This document shows, piece by piece, positions 24,920-33,147 of a DNA stretch of 45,120 nt. A program made the position numbers and the translations under genes. Source of the stretch: Opitutales bacterium (GTDB taxonomy: Bacteria > Verrucomicrobiota > Verrucomicrobiia > Opitutales > UBA953); assembly GCA_009691685.1 (NCBI GenBank), contig SIAU01000010.1:1-45120 (forward strand), given 5' to 3'. Below the pieces are notes generated by a model. That model saw nothing but the letters and a program-made list of their open reading frames with translations, did not search any database and was not told where the DNA came from. How positions within the stretch are numbered: position 1 is the first letter of the stretch; each line of letters begins with the position of its first letter.

Positions 24920-27445
24920 TCACTTGCCTATAATTTCGCGAGGGCTGGAACCGTTCTCAGGTCCCACGAAGCCACGGTCGTGCAAGATATCCATAATGCG
25001 GGCGGCTCGATTGTATCCGAGTTTAAGGCGACGCTGTAACATGGAAACAGAGGCCCGCTGATTTTCTTTAATGATCGACCAGGCTTGAGCGACCATTGGG
25101 TCGTCGCCCTCTTCTCCATCCCCTTCGCCACCTTCAAAGTCTTCGCTCGAGCCCTTCTCAATCGCATCCACGACCTCTTGAGCAAACTCAGGCGATCCGT
25201 TCTTCTCATTAATATAATCAATAATCGCGGACACTTCCTGCTCGCCGACGTAAGCACCTTGAACGCGACTTAAAGAAGCACTTCCTGGAGGAACGAAAAG
25301 CATGTCACCGCGACCGACTAAAGTTTCTGCACCGCTGCGATCCAAAATGGTTCGCGAGTCGATATAAGAGGCAACCTTGAAACCAATCCGCGTCGGTAAA
25401 TTCGCTTTAATTAATCCCGTGATCACATCCGTCGAAGGACGCTGGGTCGCCAAGACTAAGTGAATACCGGCGGCGCGAGCTAACTGGGCTAAGCGCGCAA
25501 TCGAAGTCTCAACTTCTTTCGCTGCCGCCATCATCAAGTCGGCCATCTCATCAATAATACAAACAATATATGGTAATTTGGTCGTCGGTATTGATATGCC
25601 ATCATCGACAACCGATTCAGCCGCTTCGCGGGCCGCCGCTTGTTCGTCAGCACTCAGCGGCAGTTCCTCTTGTTTAGGAACGCCCGCTTCTTTTTTAATT
25701 TTAGCGTTAAAGCCGGTGATGTTTTTCACGCCGCACTTCGCAAAAATTTTGTAGCGGCGTTGCATTTCAGCAATCAACCACTTGAGCGCCGCGGGCACTC
25801 GACGTGGATCGGTTTCTACCGGAATGAGAAGGTGGGGCAGCTTAGAATAAACCTGTAGCTCAACTACCTTAGGGTCGACCATGATGAACCTTAAATCCTC
25901 AGGTGTACAACGATACAATATGGAGATAATAAATGAATTGATACAAACCGACTTACCTTGACCCGTCGCACCAGCGATTAAGCAGTGCGGCATCTTAGCC
26001 AAATCCTGAATCACCGGTTTATTAGTCACACTGTCGACGCCTAAGACAACTGGGATTTCCATCGTCGATTCCGTCCAAGCCTTCGACTGAATAATTTCGC
26101 GTAGTAAAACATCCTTACGATGGAGATTGGGGATTTCGATTCCCACCGTGCCTCGACCTGGAACCGGTGCTAAAATTCGGACCGACTCCGCCGATAAATT
26201 CATCGCGATATTATTCGAGAGATTAGAAATCTTTTCTACGCGTACCCCGGGAGCAGGTTTAATTTCGTAGCGGGTAATTGATGGACCTTGTTGAATGCCA
26301 ACATCGATGCCCGCTTCGGGGTCCACCGGTACCACCGAAACTTTAAACTGCATCAGGGTCTCAATCAAATCACTGGCTCGCTTTTTAAAATCTTCGACCG
26401 GTATTTCCTTATCAACCACAGGCTCGTTAAGCAGGCTGATGGTGGGGAAAGTGTAATCGCCTTTTTTCTTCAGCTGAGCCGAAGCATTAGCCTTCTCGAT
26501 TTTATCGGTTCTGGTTACGGCAAATTTTTGAGTACCAAAAGTGGTTAAGACGGGAGTTGGAATTCTGGGAGCAAGTACTGGTGTTTCGACTGTCGGATTA
26601 GTTAAGCCGGGAGTGATTTTAACATCATCCCTTGTGACCACAACGACCGCCGGAACCTCTTCAGTCTTTTCAACTTTTTTGGGTTCAAGCGCGACTACCA
26701 CTGGCGCAGCAATCTCAACATTCTTAATTTCCATTTGTTTGCGACGCAGTTCCGCAACGCGCTCCGCTCTTTGTTTGCGCTCTATGGCTTCGCGTTTTGC
26801 AGCCTCTTTCCGCTCCGCAGTCCAAGCACCAAACATATCTCTTAGCTCCGAAAGCCAGGCCGATAAAGTCGCCTTAGGGTCATCCGCTAAAACTCCCAAC
26901 AAACAAAACCCGTAAGGAAAAATCAGAATCCAAGCACCGTAGTCTCCTAATACGGGTTGGCAGAGTTGCGTGTACAAGAACCCACCCGTGACGCCACCCG
27001 ATCCACTCGAATCAAAAGCGCCCGAGCTAGGCCCACCCAGACTCATCGTAATCACCGGCGCACCCAAAATAATACAGGCCAACATTAATGATGTTTTTGT
27101 TGGCCACAAAGTGTGGGCTCGGTGATTCAAGGAAAACCAAGCGGCCGCGAATAAAAATGTCGGAATTAAAAAAGCCGTATAACCAAATAAACTAAATAAG
27201 ATAACAGCGACCGTCGCTCCGAATAGCCCACAAGGATTATGCTCCGTCGCGACATCTGAAGAGGCCTGTAACTGAAACTTAGTTTCTATCCACTGCGGAA
27301 AGAGGGTTTGATCACTTTTACTATGAAAGACCATCGCCACCAAAATAAAGGTGCCGATTAATCCCAAAATAATAGCCAGAACGGGATGACTTTCACTGGC
27401 GGGCTTAGCTAAACTGGCTGAACGCTTACGAGCGGGTGCTGGCAT
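24920..27445 (-). CDS. ftsK: DNA translocase FtsK/SpoIIIE
   Basis: FtsK pumps chromosomal DNA at the division septum to help resolve and separate chromosomes. The 841-residue protein has four N-terminal membrane helices (between about 20 and 185). A linker follows, rich in Lys, Glu and Val (about 210-330). The motor then has Walker A GATGQGKSVCIN (about 490-501), VDPKVVELQVYSKLPHL and the Walker B-like IVCIIDEMADLMM, with HLVLATQRPSTDVITGLIK. The C-terminal winged-helix gamma domain (about 775-841) is present (QRRLKLGYNRAARIMDIL). The linker is short next to E. coli FtsK. An HAD-family gene precedes it by nine bases. Confidence 0.95.
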   Translation of the reverse strand: MPAPARKRSASLAKPASESHPVLAIILGLIGTFILVAMVFHSKSDQTLFPQWIETKFQLQASSDVATEHNPCGLFGATVAVILFSLFGYTAFLIPTFLFAAAWFSLNHRAHTLWPTKTSLMLACIILGAPVITMSLGGPSSGAFDSSGSGGVTGGFLYTQLCQPVLGDYGAWILIFPYGFCLLGVLADDPKATLSAWLSELRDMFGAWTAERKEAAKREAIERKQRAERVAELRRKQMEIKNVEIAAPVVVALEPKKVEKTEEVPAVVVVTRDDVKITPGLTNPTVETPVLAPRIPTPVLTTFGTQKFAVTRTDKIEKANASAQLKKKGDYTFPTISLLNEPVVDKEIPVEDFKKRASDLIETLMQFKVSVVPVDPEAGIDVGIQQGPSITRYEIKPAPGVRVEKISNLSNNIAMNLSAESVRILAPVPGRGTVGIEIPNLHRKDVLLREIIQSKAWTESTMEIPVVLGVDSVTNKPVIQDLAKMPHCLIAGATGQGKSVCINSFIISILYRCTPEDLRFIMVDPKVVELQVYSKLPHLLIPVETDPRRVPAALKWLIAEMQRRYKIFAKCGVKNITGFNAKIKKEAGVPKQEELPLSADEQAAAREAAESVVDDGISIPTTKLPYIVCIIDEMADLMMAAAKEVETSIARLAQLARAAGIHLVLATQRPSTDVITGLIKANLPTRIGFKVASYIDSRTILDRSGAETLVGRGDMLFVPPGSASLSRVQGAYVGEQEVSAIIDYINEKNGSPEFAQEVVDAIEKGSSEDFEGGEGDGEEGDDPMVAQAWSIIKENQRASVSMLQRRLKLGYNRAARIMDILHDRGFVGPENGSSPREIIGK

Positions 27446-27453
27446 AAAATAGT

Positions 27454-28476
27454 TTATTCAAAAAGATTACCTTGGGCAGTCGTATCCTGACGTGGTAAAA
27501 CGGGATCGGTCGAGAGGTGACGCGGTGGTCTGGTAACGCGGGCGGCTAAAACACGGGTGCGTTCTTGCGCCAAGCGTTCAACCGATGAGGTCAGAGCATG
27601 GCGAATCCACTTCGGGGTAAAACCGTTCGCAGAATAATCGCATGGACCATAACCATGCACCCGACCGGATTGTAAGAGCGCGTCATTCTGCGCGAATTCA
27701 GCCTGGTTTTCCTCAACATAAACCGCAAAAGCTTTACCACCATTTTTACGGAGTAGCGAAAAGGCAGGGACGTCGCTCGGGCCATCAGCAATATAAATCA
27801 TATTAGCGAACGGGACCCGTCGATCTTCTGGGTGCACCACGGCATTCACATCAATCGTGCTGTCTTTATTAGATCCTTTATTAACCTCAAAAATGTAGCG
27901 GGTCTTAATGGTGTTATCGACCATCGCCGCCACTTGGGTGATTTCCGAAGGTAACTGTAAATTGAGTTCATCCTGCTTCGTGAAATGCGGAGGCAAGGGT
28001 TCTTCTAAAAACTCACAGCCGTAAATTCCATCACAGTGTTGCGCTAGCTTCGTTCCGCGAATCATCTCCGCTAAGCCCGTGCTGACAATGTAGTGCTCGA
28101 GGGTGACTTCGAGGTTATGTTTTTTTCCGAGTTCAATCACCATCTCTTTAAGCGCCGGAAAAAATTCGGGGAGTCCGTTGCAAAGTTCAATATCGGCACC
28201 CAATTCGCGCAGACGATTATTGGTTAGTCCTTTGAGCGGACCCGACTTCACATAACTCAGTAAGTGATTTAAATAGACGGAATCTTTTGAAGTACGAATT
28301 CCCTTCTGCAAATAAAGTGCCGGTAATAAATTTGTTTCGCGCCAAAACTGATCTTCATCCACCCCAAAGGCACGGAAGAGAGGGGTTTGCATGTACCCAG
28401 GACAAAGAGTTTTATCAAAATCCCAAATACAAGTGAGAACGTGACTACCGCGAAGGGCCGATTCCTTTAATGACAT
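27454..28476 (-). CDS. HAD-superfamily phosphatase
   Basis: This 340-residue protein begins with the HAD nucleophile motif WDFDKTLCPGY (Asp19, general acid Asp21). A helical cap region follows, then motif II (YIVSTGL) and motif III/IV (YIADGPSDVPAF). It is longer than serine-phosphatase-type HADs because of a large insert after residue 130 and a C-terminal extension. The substrate is unknown. It is nine bases upstream of ftsK on the same strand, probably as an operon. A minus-strand TTGACT (28519-28514) with CCATTA downstream may be its promoter. Confidence 0.82.
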   Translation of the reverse strand: MSLKESALRGSHVLTCIWDFDKTLCPGYMQTPLFRAFGVDEDQFWRETNLLPALYLQKGIRTSKDSVYLNHLLSYVKSGPLKGLTNNRLRELGADIELCNGLPEFFPALKEMVIELGKKHNLEVTLEHYIVSTGLAEMIRGTKLAQHCDGIYGCEFLEEPLPPHFTKQDELNLQLPSEITQVAAMVDNTIKTRYIFEVNKGSNKDSTIDVNAVVHPEDRRVPFANMIYIADGPSDVPAFSLLRKNGGKAFAVYVEENQAEFAQNDALLQSGRVHGYGPCDYSANGFTPKWIRHALTSSVERLAQERTRVLAARVTRPPRHLSTDPVLPRQDTTAQGNLFE

Positions 28477-28576
28477 ATATTTAAAGTGGGTTAATGGTAA
28501 GGGCTTGCGGTGTGAGTCAACAACCCTCCATTAAATAACCTACGAATGGGCTATCTCCAAGCCCGAACCCAACCCA

Positions 28577-29668
28577 ATGGCCGAAATACCACTTAGACCC
28601 GACCTTTCCAGCCTCCGCCAGCGCCTAACCGAGCTAGAGGGGTTCATGGCCGACCCTGCTACCTTTGGTGATAGCCGAAAAGCCGCAGCCCTCGGGGCCG
28701 AACTGCGTTTTACCTCCAAAGCAGTAAAAGCCGACGACGCCCTGACCGCCCTCGAAAAAGAATTAGCTGAATCCATCGCACTACAAAAAGAGTCAGACCA
28801 AGAAATTCGCAAAATGGCGGAGGAAGAAATTTTGCGCCTTACGCCCGCCGTCGAAGCTGCCCGAGTCACTTTAATTCGTTCTATACTTCCGCCCAATCCG
28901 GATGACTCCCGAAATGCCATGGTTGAAATTCGGGCTGGTACCGGCGGCGAAGAAGCTTCCTTGTTCGCTTCCGAACTTTTACGGGCTTACACTCGCTTTG
29001 CCGAAAAAAAGGGTTGGAAGTACGAACTGCTTTCCCTCTCACACAGTGATTTGGGTGGAGTTCGCGAAGCCGTGCTTTTAATTGAGGGCGAAGGCGCCAC
29101 CGCCCTGCTGCGCCATGAAGCGGGCGTGCATCGAGTTCAACGCGTACCTGCGACGGAAGGTTCCGGTCGCGTTCATACATCCGCTGCAACCGTGGCTGTT
29201 TTACCCGAAGCGGAAGAGGCTGAAGTAGTTTTAAGACCAGAAGACTTAGATATGACTGTGGCGCGAGCCAGTGGGGCGGGCGGACAGCACGTGAATAAAA
29301 CTGAGTCAGCCGTGCAAATTATTCACAAGCCCTCGGGGTTAATGGTTTACTGCGCCGACGAACGTTCCCAATTACGCAATCGGCAAAAAGCCCTCCGCGT
29401 TTTACGTTCGCGCCTGCTTGATTTAACGCGAGCCAAGGAACGCGAACTTCGGGCCGACACCCGTAAAAATATGATTGGATCGGGCGATCGCTCCGAGCGC
29501 ATTCGCACTTATAACTTTCCCCAAAATCGCATTACCGATCACCGGATTGATTTAACGGTTCACGGCATCGAACAAGTTTTGGCGGGCGATCTCGATGAAC
29601 TCGTCGAAGCACTGTATGAGGCCGACTTAAGAACTCGAGCCGAAGCGATTACTCGCTCTTCAACTTAA
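28577..29668 (+). CDS. prfA: Peptide chain release factor 1
   Basis: RF1 ends translation at UAA and UAG. The 363-residue protein has the codon-recognition tripeptide PAT (about 191-193, RVPATEGSGRVHTS), which marks RF1 rather than RF2 (SPF), and the catalytic GGQ (about 235, ASGAGGQHVNKTESAVQ). The coiled N-terminal domain spans about 1-100. Its usual partner prmC, which methylates the GGQ, is not adjacent here. The 3' end overlaps the convergent membrane-anchored gene by 20 bases. Confidence 0.96.
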   Translation: MAEIPLRPDLSSLRQRLTELEGFMADPATFGDSRKAAALGAELRFTSKAVKADDALTALEKELAESIALQKESDQEIRKMAEEEILRLTPAVEAARVTLIRSILPPNPDDSRNAMVEIRAGTGGEEASLFASELLRAYTRFAEKKGWKYELLSLSHSDLGGVREAVLLIEGEGATALLRHEAGVHRVQRVPATEGSGRVHTSAATVAVLPEAEEAEVVLRPEDLDMTVARASGAGGQHVNKTESAVQIIHKPSGLMVYCADERSQLRNRQKALRVLRSRLLDLTRAKERELRADTRKNMIGSGDRSERIRTYNFPQNRITDHRIDLTVHGIEQVLAGDLDELVEALYEADLRTRAEAITRSST

Positions 29669-30161
29669 ACGCGCCCAACTCATCCGTCACTCGGAAGTCT
29701 CCCGTCTCAGGCACGCCGTCGTCCAATCTCTCGTCTAAAATTAAGAGAACTCTACGCGAGAAAATATCGGGCTCGGTTGGTTGAAAAAGGATTGTCGGAT
29801 TGCCTGCGCCCATCGGACCCGCGTTAAGAGTAAAACTCCACTTGCCTGGGATATCGCAATTACCCATCGATTTTTTGACCGCTTCACTAAATCCATAAGC
29901 GACTAAATCAGCGGAAGGTTTAGCAAAATCAAAATCCGCAGGCCAAGTATTTTTCTCAAGGTGATATTGAATAAGCGGCTTGCGGCACTGACGAAAAACA
30001 GTGGCCATGGGATCAACGCGTAAATGGTCGCGAACGAGAAAACCCAAGGTTATGACTAATCCGATAAATGCCGCGGCGATAAGTTTACCGGTTATCCGAT
30101 ACCAAAGTGGGGTAGAATCTACCTCAACGAGCTTAGGAATATTGGAAACAGGTTCGGCCAT
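29649..30161 (-). CDS. Single-pass membrane protein of unknown function
   Basis: The 170-residue protein has a membrane helix at about residues 26-44 (LIAAAFIGLVITLGFLV) after a cytoplasmic N-terminus. The outside domain has an ordered look, with a conserved-seeming CRKPLIQYHLEKNTWP and a strand-rich C-terminus. In shape it resembles a pseudopilin-like or minor periplasmic subunit, but the prepilin peptidase site is not present, so I leave the function open. The gene is convergent with prfA (20-base overlap) and divergent from tcdA. Confidence 0.65.
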   Translation of the reverse strand: MAEPVSNIPKLVEVDSTPLWYRITGKLIAAAFIGLVITLGFLVRDHLRVDPMATVFRQCRKPLIQYHLEKNTWPADFDFAKPSADLVAYGFSEAVKKSMGNCDIPGKWSFTLNAGPMGAGNPTILFQPTEPDIFSRRVLLILDERLDDGVPETGDFRVTDELGAFKLKSE

Positions 30162-30259
30162 AACAATGGGACGAGCATCCCTATCTTCACGACGCTTTCA
30201 AGTCTCGAACATCAACCTTGCGACTTGGTTTTAATATAAATTATCTATTTTCACGTTCC

Positions 30260-31048
30260 ATGGATACGCCCTACTTAAACCGATTCGCTGGCATTGGCCG
30301 TCTCTATGGCAAAGCCGGGTTGAGTCATTTAAAAGGAAGTCAGTTTATGGTCATTGGCTTAGGGGGCGTAGGATCTTGGACCGTCGAAGCCTTAGCCCGC
30401 TCAGGAGTCGGACAAATTATTCTCGTAGATGGCGATGCGGTTTGCACCTCCAACACCAATCGACAACTCCATGCTCTCACGGGCAATGAAGGATTGAATA
30501 AAACTTCCGTCATGGCGGCCCGAGCTAGAGCGATTAATCCCGACATTAAAATTACTGAAATCATCCGATTTATTTCACGTACCAATCCGAGTGAATTTCT
30601 GGATGGATTTAATGGTGTCGTCATTGACGCCATCGATGCACTTTCGCCGAAGTGCGGACTGATTAATGAAGGGCGAAGTCGTCATTTAAAAATGGTGAGT
30701 GTCGGTGGCTGTGCGGGACGACTCGACGGCACACGCATTAGAGTTACCGATATCACCGCGTCACGCGATGACCCCCTCATGATGCTGGTACGAAAACGTC
30801 TCAGACAGAATTATGATTTTCCGCGCAAGGGACTTTTTAATATTTCCTGTGTTTGGTCGGATGAACCTTTTACGCAACCCACCGATTGTGCTGGTTTGCC
30901 GGGGGGCGAAATTCCCGAGGATGAAGAGTTAAGACCAAATTGCGAATGGGGCTACGGCACAGCTTCACACATCGCAGGTGCATTTGGTTTGGCCGCAGCC
31001 GGGGAAGCCATCCGACTCTGTTTATTAGATCTTAAAAAGAGCGACTGA
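30260..31048 (+). CDS. tcdA: tRNA threonylcarbamoyladenosine dehydratase (TcdA)
   Basis: TcdA turns the t6A base next to the anticodon of many tRNAs into its cyclic form (ct6A), using ATP. A start at ATG 30260 gives 262 residues beginning MDTPYLNRFAGIGRLYG, the family pattern. The E1-like nucleotide motif GLGGVGSWTVEALARSG is followed by LVDGDAVCTSNTNRQ, and DAIDALSPK comes later. The frame is open upstream to 30218, but those residues look unrelated. The gene is convergent with, and overlaps by 24 bases, a Tsr3/DTW-like gene that also looks like an RNA-modification enzyme. Confidence 0.92.
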   Translation: MDTPYLNRFAGIGRLYGKAGLSHLKGSQFMVIGLGGVGSWTVEALARSGVGQIILVDGDAVCTSNTNRQLHALTGNEGLNKTSVMAARARAINPDIKITEIIRFISRTNPSEFLDGFNGVVIDAIDALSPKCGLINEGRSRHLKMVSVGGCAGRLDGTRIRVTDITASRDDPLMMLVRKRLRQNYDFPRKGLFNISCVWSDEPFTQPTDCAGLPGGEIPEDEELRPNCEWGYGTASHIAGAFGLAAAGEAIRLCLLDLKKSD

Positions 31049-31480
31049 TTTCAGAAACTGTTCTCGCCAGTAATAGTGAGACAACAGACTGGGGTCATCA
31101 TGGCCCAATAATTTTAACGCTAAATATAAAGCCTCAACCGAGGCGAGACCCTCCGCCGGATCCAAACCTTCATCGTTTCGTCGCGGATAAGCGGTGGGTA
31201 CGCTGGGCAATGAACGGTAAATAGGGGTACCCGTTAAACAGGATTTTAATTTCGGCACATGTTTCCAATTGCCGTCCAATAAAATGAGTGGGCGACCTGC
31301 GTCTGCCTCTGAAATAAGCGGAGCATCAACACTCAGTACAATGGCATCGGTCGCTTCAATTTTGAGCGACGCGCTAAACTGGAAAAAAGAAAGTTCTTTG
31401 TGTAAATGCAATGGCTCTAAAGTGCATTTTGCTAAATTTTCATCGGGGTGCCGAACAATGGTCGCTAAAATAGATGACAT
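31025..31480 (-). CDS. Tsr3/DTW-like aminocarboxypropyltransferase
   Basis: This 151-residue protein has the pattern LILLDGNWKHVPKL (about 65-78), YRSLPSVPTAYPRRN and LASVEALYLALKLLG. That is the layout of the Tsr3/DTW superfamily: a hydrophobic strand with D(G/C/T)xW, a Leu-Pro segment, a Tyr/Arg loop and an S(V/T)EA helix. Members transfer a 3-amino-3-carboxypropyl group from S-adenosylmethionine to tRNA or rRNA. The DTW or DCSW motif is DGNW here. The substrate RNA is unknown. It overlaps the 3' end of tcdA by 24 bases. Confidence 0.7.
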   Translation of the reverse strand: MSSILATIVRHPDENLAKCTLEPLHLHKELSFFQFSASLKIEATDAIVLSVDAPLISEADAGRPLILLDGNWKHVPKLKSCLTGTPIYRSLPSVPTAYPRRNDEGLDPAEGLASVEALYLALKLLGHDDPSLLSHYYWREQFLKSVALFKI

Positions 31481-31550
31481 AATAAATGAAAATTTCCTTG
31501 GGCTTCTCTCCTTGCGCTATTAGGGTCGAGTCGGCTATTTAATCAATAAA

Positions 31551-32447
31551 ATGAACACCCCTAAACTTCCCATGGAGGCGTTGATGACTGTGACAGGTCT
31601 ACCCTACCGCCTGCATGCCAAGGGCAAGGTGCGGGAGGTTTTCGACTGCGGTGAACATTATCTAATTATTGCGACTGATCGACTCTCGGCCTTCGACGTC
31701 GTGATGCCCAACGGCGTCCCTGGTAAGGGCATCTTACTGACTCACTTAAGTTTATGGTGGTTTGAACAAGCTAAAGAAATTTTTCCAATTCACCTCGTCG
31801 ACCAACACGCTGAACAGCTCGCAAAGATTTTAAAGGGACATGAGCATTTAATCAGTCGGTCGATGTTAGTTAAAAAATTAACTCCCCTGCCCGTCGAAGC
31901 CGTGGTCCGGGGGTACTTAGCGGGCGGTGGATATAAAGAATATAAAAACTCGGGTTCAATTTTAGATCACAAGTTACCGGCTGGATTATTGGATGGATCA
32001 AAACTCTCGAGTCCGATTTTTACCCCCACCACCAAAGCCTCTCAGGGCCACGACGAGCCGATTACTCTGGCTGCGTGCTCGGAACTTTTGGGCGAAAAAA
32101 CATTTAAGACGGTTCATGATGCATCGATTGCACTCTACACCATGGGTGTAAAACGTGCCGCCCAAGCGGGAATTATTTTAGCAGATACTAAATTTGAGTT
32201 TGGTAAGGACGCCCAAGGTAATTTGGTTTTAATCGATGAAGTCTTAACGCCTGATTCCTCGCGCTATTGGCCCGCGGCATCCTGGAAGCCGGGTCAGGCT
32301 CAGCCTTCTTACGACAAACAATTTGTGCGCGACTGGTTAGAGTCGCAGCCCTGGAATAAAACTTCGCCAGGCCCAACTCTACCCCAAGAAATTATAGCGA
32401 AGACACAGGCACTTTATGCTGAGTGCCTAGCGCGTCTTACGGCTTAA
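31551..32447 (+). CDS. purC: Phosphoribosylaminoimidazole-succinocarboxamide synthase
   Basis: The enzyme joins CAIR and aspartate with ATP to make SAICAR, step eight of purine synthesis. The 298-residue protein shows GKVREVFDCGEHYLIIATDRLSAFD near the N-terminus, PVEAVVRGYLAGGG, the ATP-binding KFEFG and the C-terminal PDSSRYWPAASWKPGQ. It is the long (about 300 residue) form rather than the 240-residue form of E. coli. No other pur gene adjoins. It converges with the toxin gene, which begins one base after its stop. Confidence 0.95.
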   Translation: MNTPKLPMEALMTVTGLPYRLHAKGKVREVFDCGEHYLIIATDRLSAFDVVMPNGVPGKGILLTHLSLWWFEQAKEIFPIHLVDQHAEQLAKILKGHEHLISRSMLVKKLTPLPVEAVVRGYLAGGGYKEYKNSGSILDHKLPAGLLDGSKLSSPIFTPTTKASQGHDEPITLAACSELLGEKTFKTVHDASIALYTMGVKRAAQAGIILADTKFEFGKDAQGNLVLIDEVLTPDSSRYWPAASWKPGQAQPSYDKQFVRDWLESQPWNKTSPGPTLPQEIIAKTQALYAECLARLTA

Positions 32448-32864
32448 TTACTTCCGTCTTTTTGGCTGCTTCGATTTGTCTGTGCGGGACAGTGAAGATT
32501 CAAGCCACTGAGCATACGAAGTTTCGGTAACCTTACCTGAGGCCAAGCCAACGGTTTGGACAACCACTTCTACCTCGGGTGCGTTGAACTTTAATCCATT
32601 TATTTCGAGGAATAAAGCTGCAAGAATAAACCCGGTTCTCTTATTCCCGTCCACAAACGGATGTCCCTCAACAATACCCGCAGCATAAGCCGCAGCTAAT
32701 TGAGGCAACTTTGCTTTTTGGTATAGAAATAAATTTTGTGGGCGAGCCAGGGCAGATTCTAGCCGGCCTTGATCGCGGATTCCGGCATCACCACCATAAT
32801 CAGAAATCAGAACGCCGTGTATGATCTGACAGGCCTCTATCGTTATCCATTTCGGCTCTTTCAT
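32448..32864 (-). CDS. Doc/Fic-family toxin
   Basis: This 138-residue protein has the death-on-curing type Fic motif HPFVDGNKRTGF (His68, Phe70, Asp72, Asn74, Lys75, Arg76), with the Lys typical of Doc in place of the Gly of AMP-transferring Fic proteins. Doc proteins phosphorylate EF-Tu and stop translation. The Lys/Arg-rich C-terminal tail (TDKSKQPKRRK) is an extra. It overlaps the antitoxin stop by four bases (ATGA), as in many toxin-antitoxin pairs. Activity is inferred from the motif. Confidence 0.88.
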   Translation of the reverse strand: MKEPKWITIEACQIIHGVLISDYGGDAGIRDQGRLESALARPQNLFLYQKAKLPQLAAAYAAGIVEGHPFVDGNKRTGFILAALFLEINGLKFNAPEVEVVVQTVGLASGKVTETSYAQWLESSLSRTDKSKQPKRRK

Positions 32865-33088
32865 TTTGCTAATTCGTCTAGAGCATTTCGGTAGCGCTTA
32901 TTGAGGGCCTTAAAAATAGCTAGGTCATCGGCAAACTTGGGATTATTTGCGGTTAACTTAATCTCATTTTTTCCACCCGTACAATAAAGTGAATCACCTT
33001 CCTCCACGCGCAATTCATCTATCAATTCCCTGGGAAGAATCACCCCTAGAGAATTACCGATTTTTCTTACCTTAATTTTTTTTGCCAT
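32861..33088 (-). CDS. AbrB/MazE-like antitoxin
   Basis: This 75-residue protein begins with a SpoVT-AbrB swapped-hairpin domain (KIKVRKIGNSLGVILPREL, about 4-22) and ends in a helix (DDLAIFKALNKRYRNALDELA) that is probably the toxin-binding segment. Its position ahead of the Doc toxin with a 4-base overlap makes it the antitoxin. Doc is classically paired with Phd, which has a different fold, although AbrB-type partners of Doc toxins are also found. It probably represses its own operon through the tandem palindromes at 33096-33119. Confidence 0.86.
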   Translation of the reverse strand: MAKKIKVRKIGNSLGVILPRELIDELRVEEGDSLYCTGGKNEIKLTANNPKFADDLAIFKALNKRYRNALDELAK

Positions 33089-33095
33089 AGCCCTA

Positions 33096-33127
33096 TTGTT
33101 ATAACAAATGTTATAACATCAAGACAA
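33096..33127 (-). promoter_or_regulatory. Tandem-palindrome operator and promoter of the toxin-antitoxin pair
   Basis: Two adjacent perfect 12-base palindromes, TTGTTATAACAA (33096-33107) and ATGTTATAACAT (33108-33119), share the core TGTTATAACA and repeat at exactly 12 bases. A minus-strand promoter fits: TTGTCT (33127-33122), 17-base spacer, TTATAA (33104-33099). The spacer and -10 are covered by the palindromes, and the leader to ATG 33088 is very short. This is a convincing repressor site, presumably for the AbrB-type antitoxin. Confidence 0.75.
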
Positions 33128-33147
33128 AAATTATGGGGGCGGGTGCT

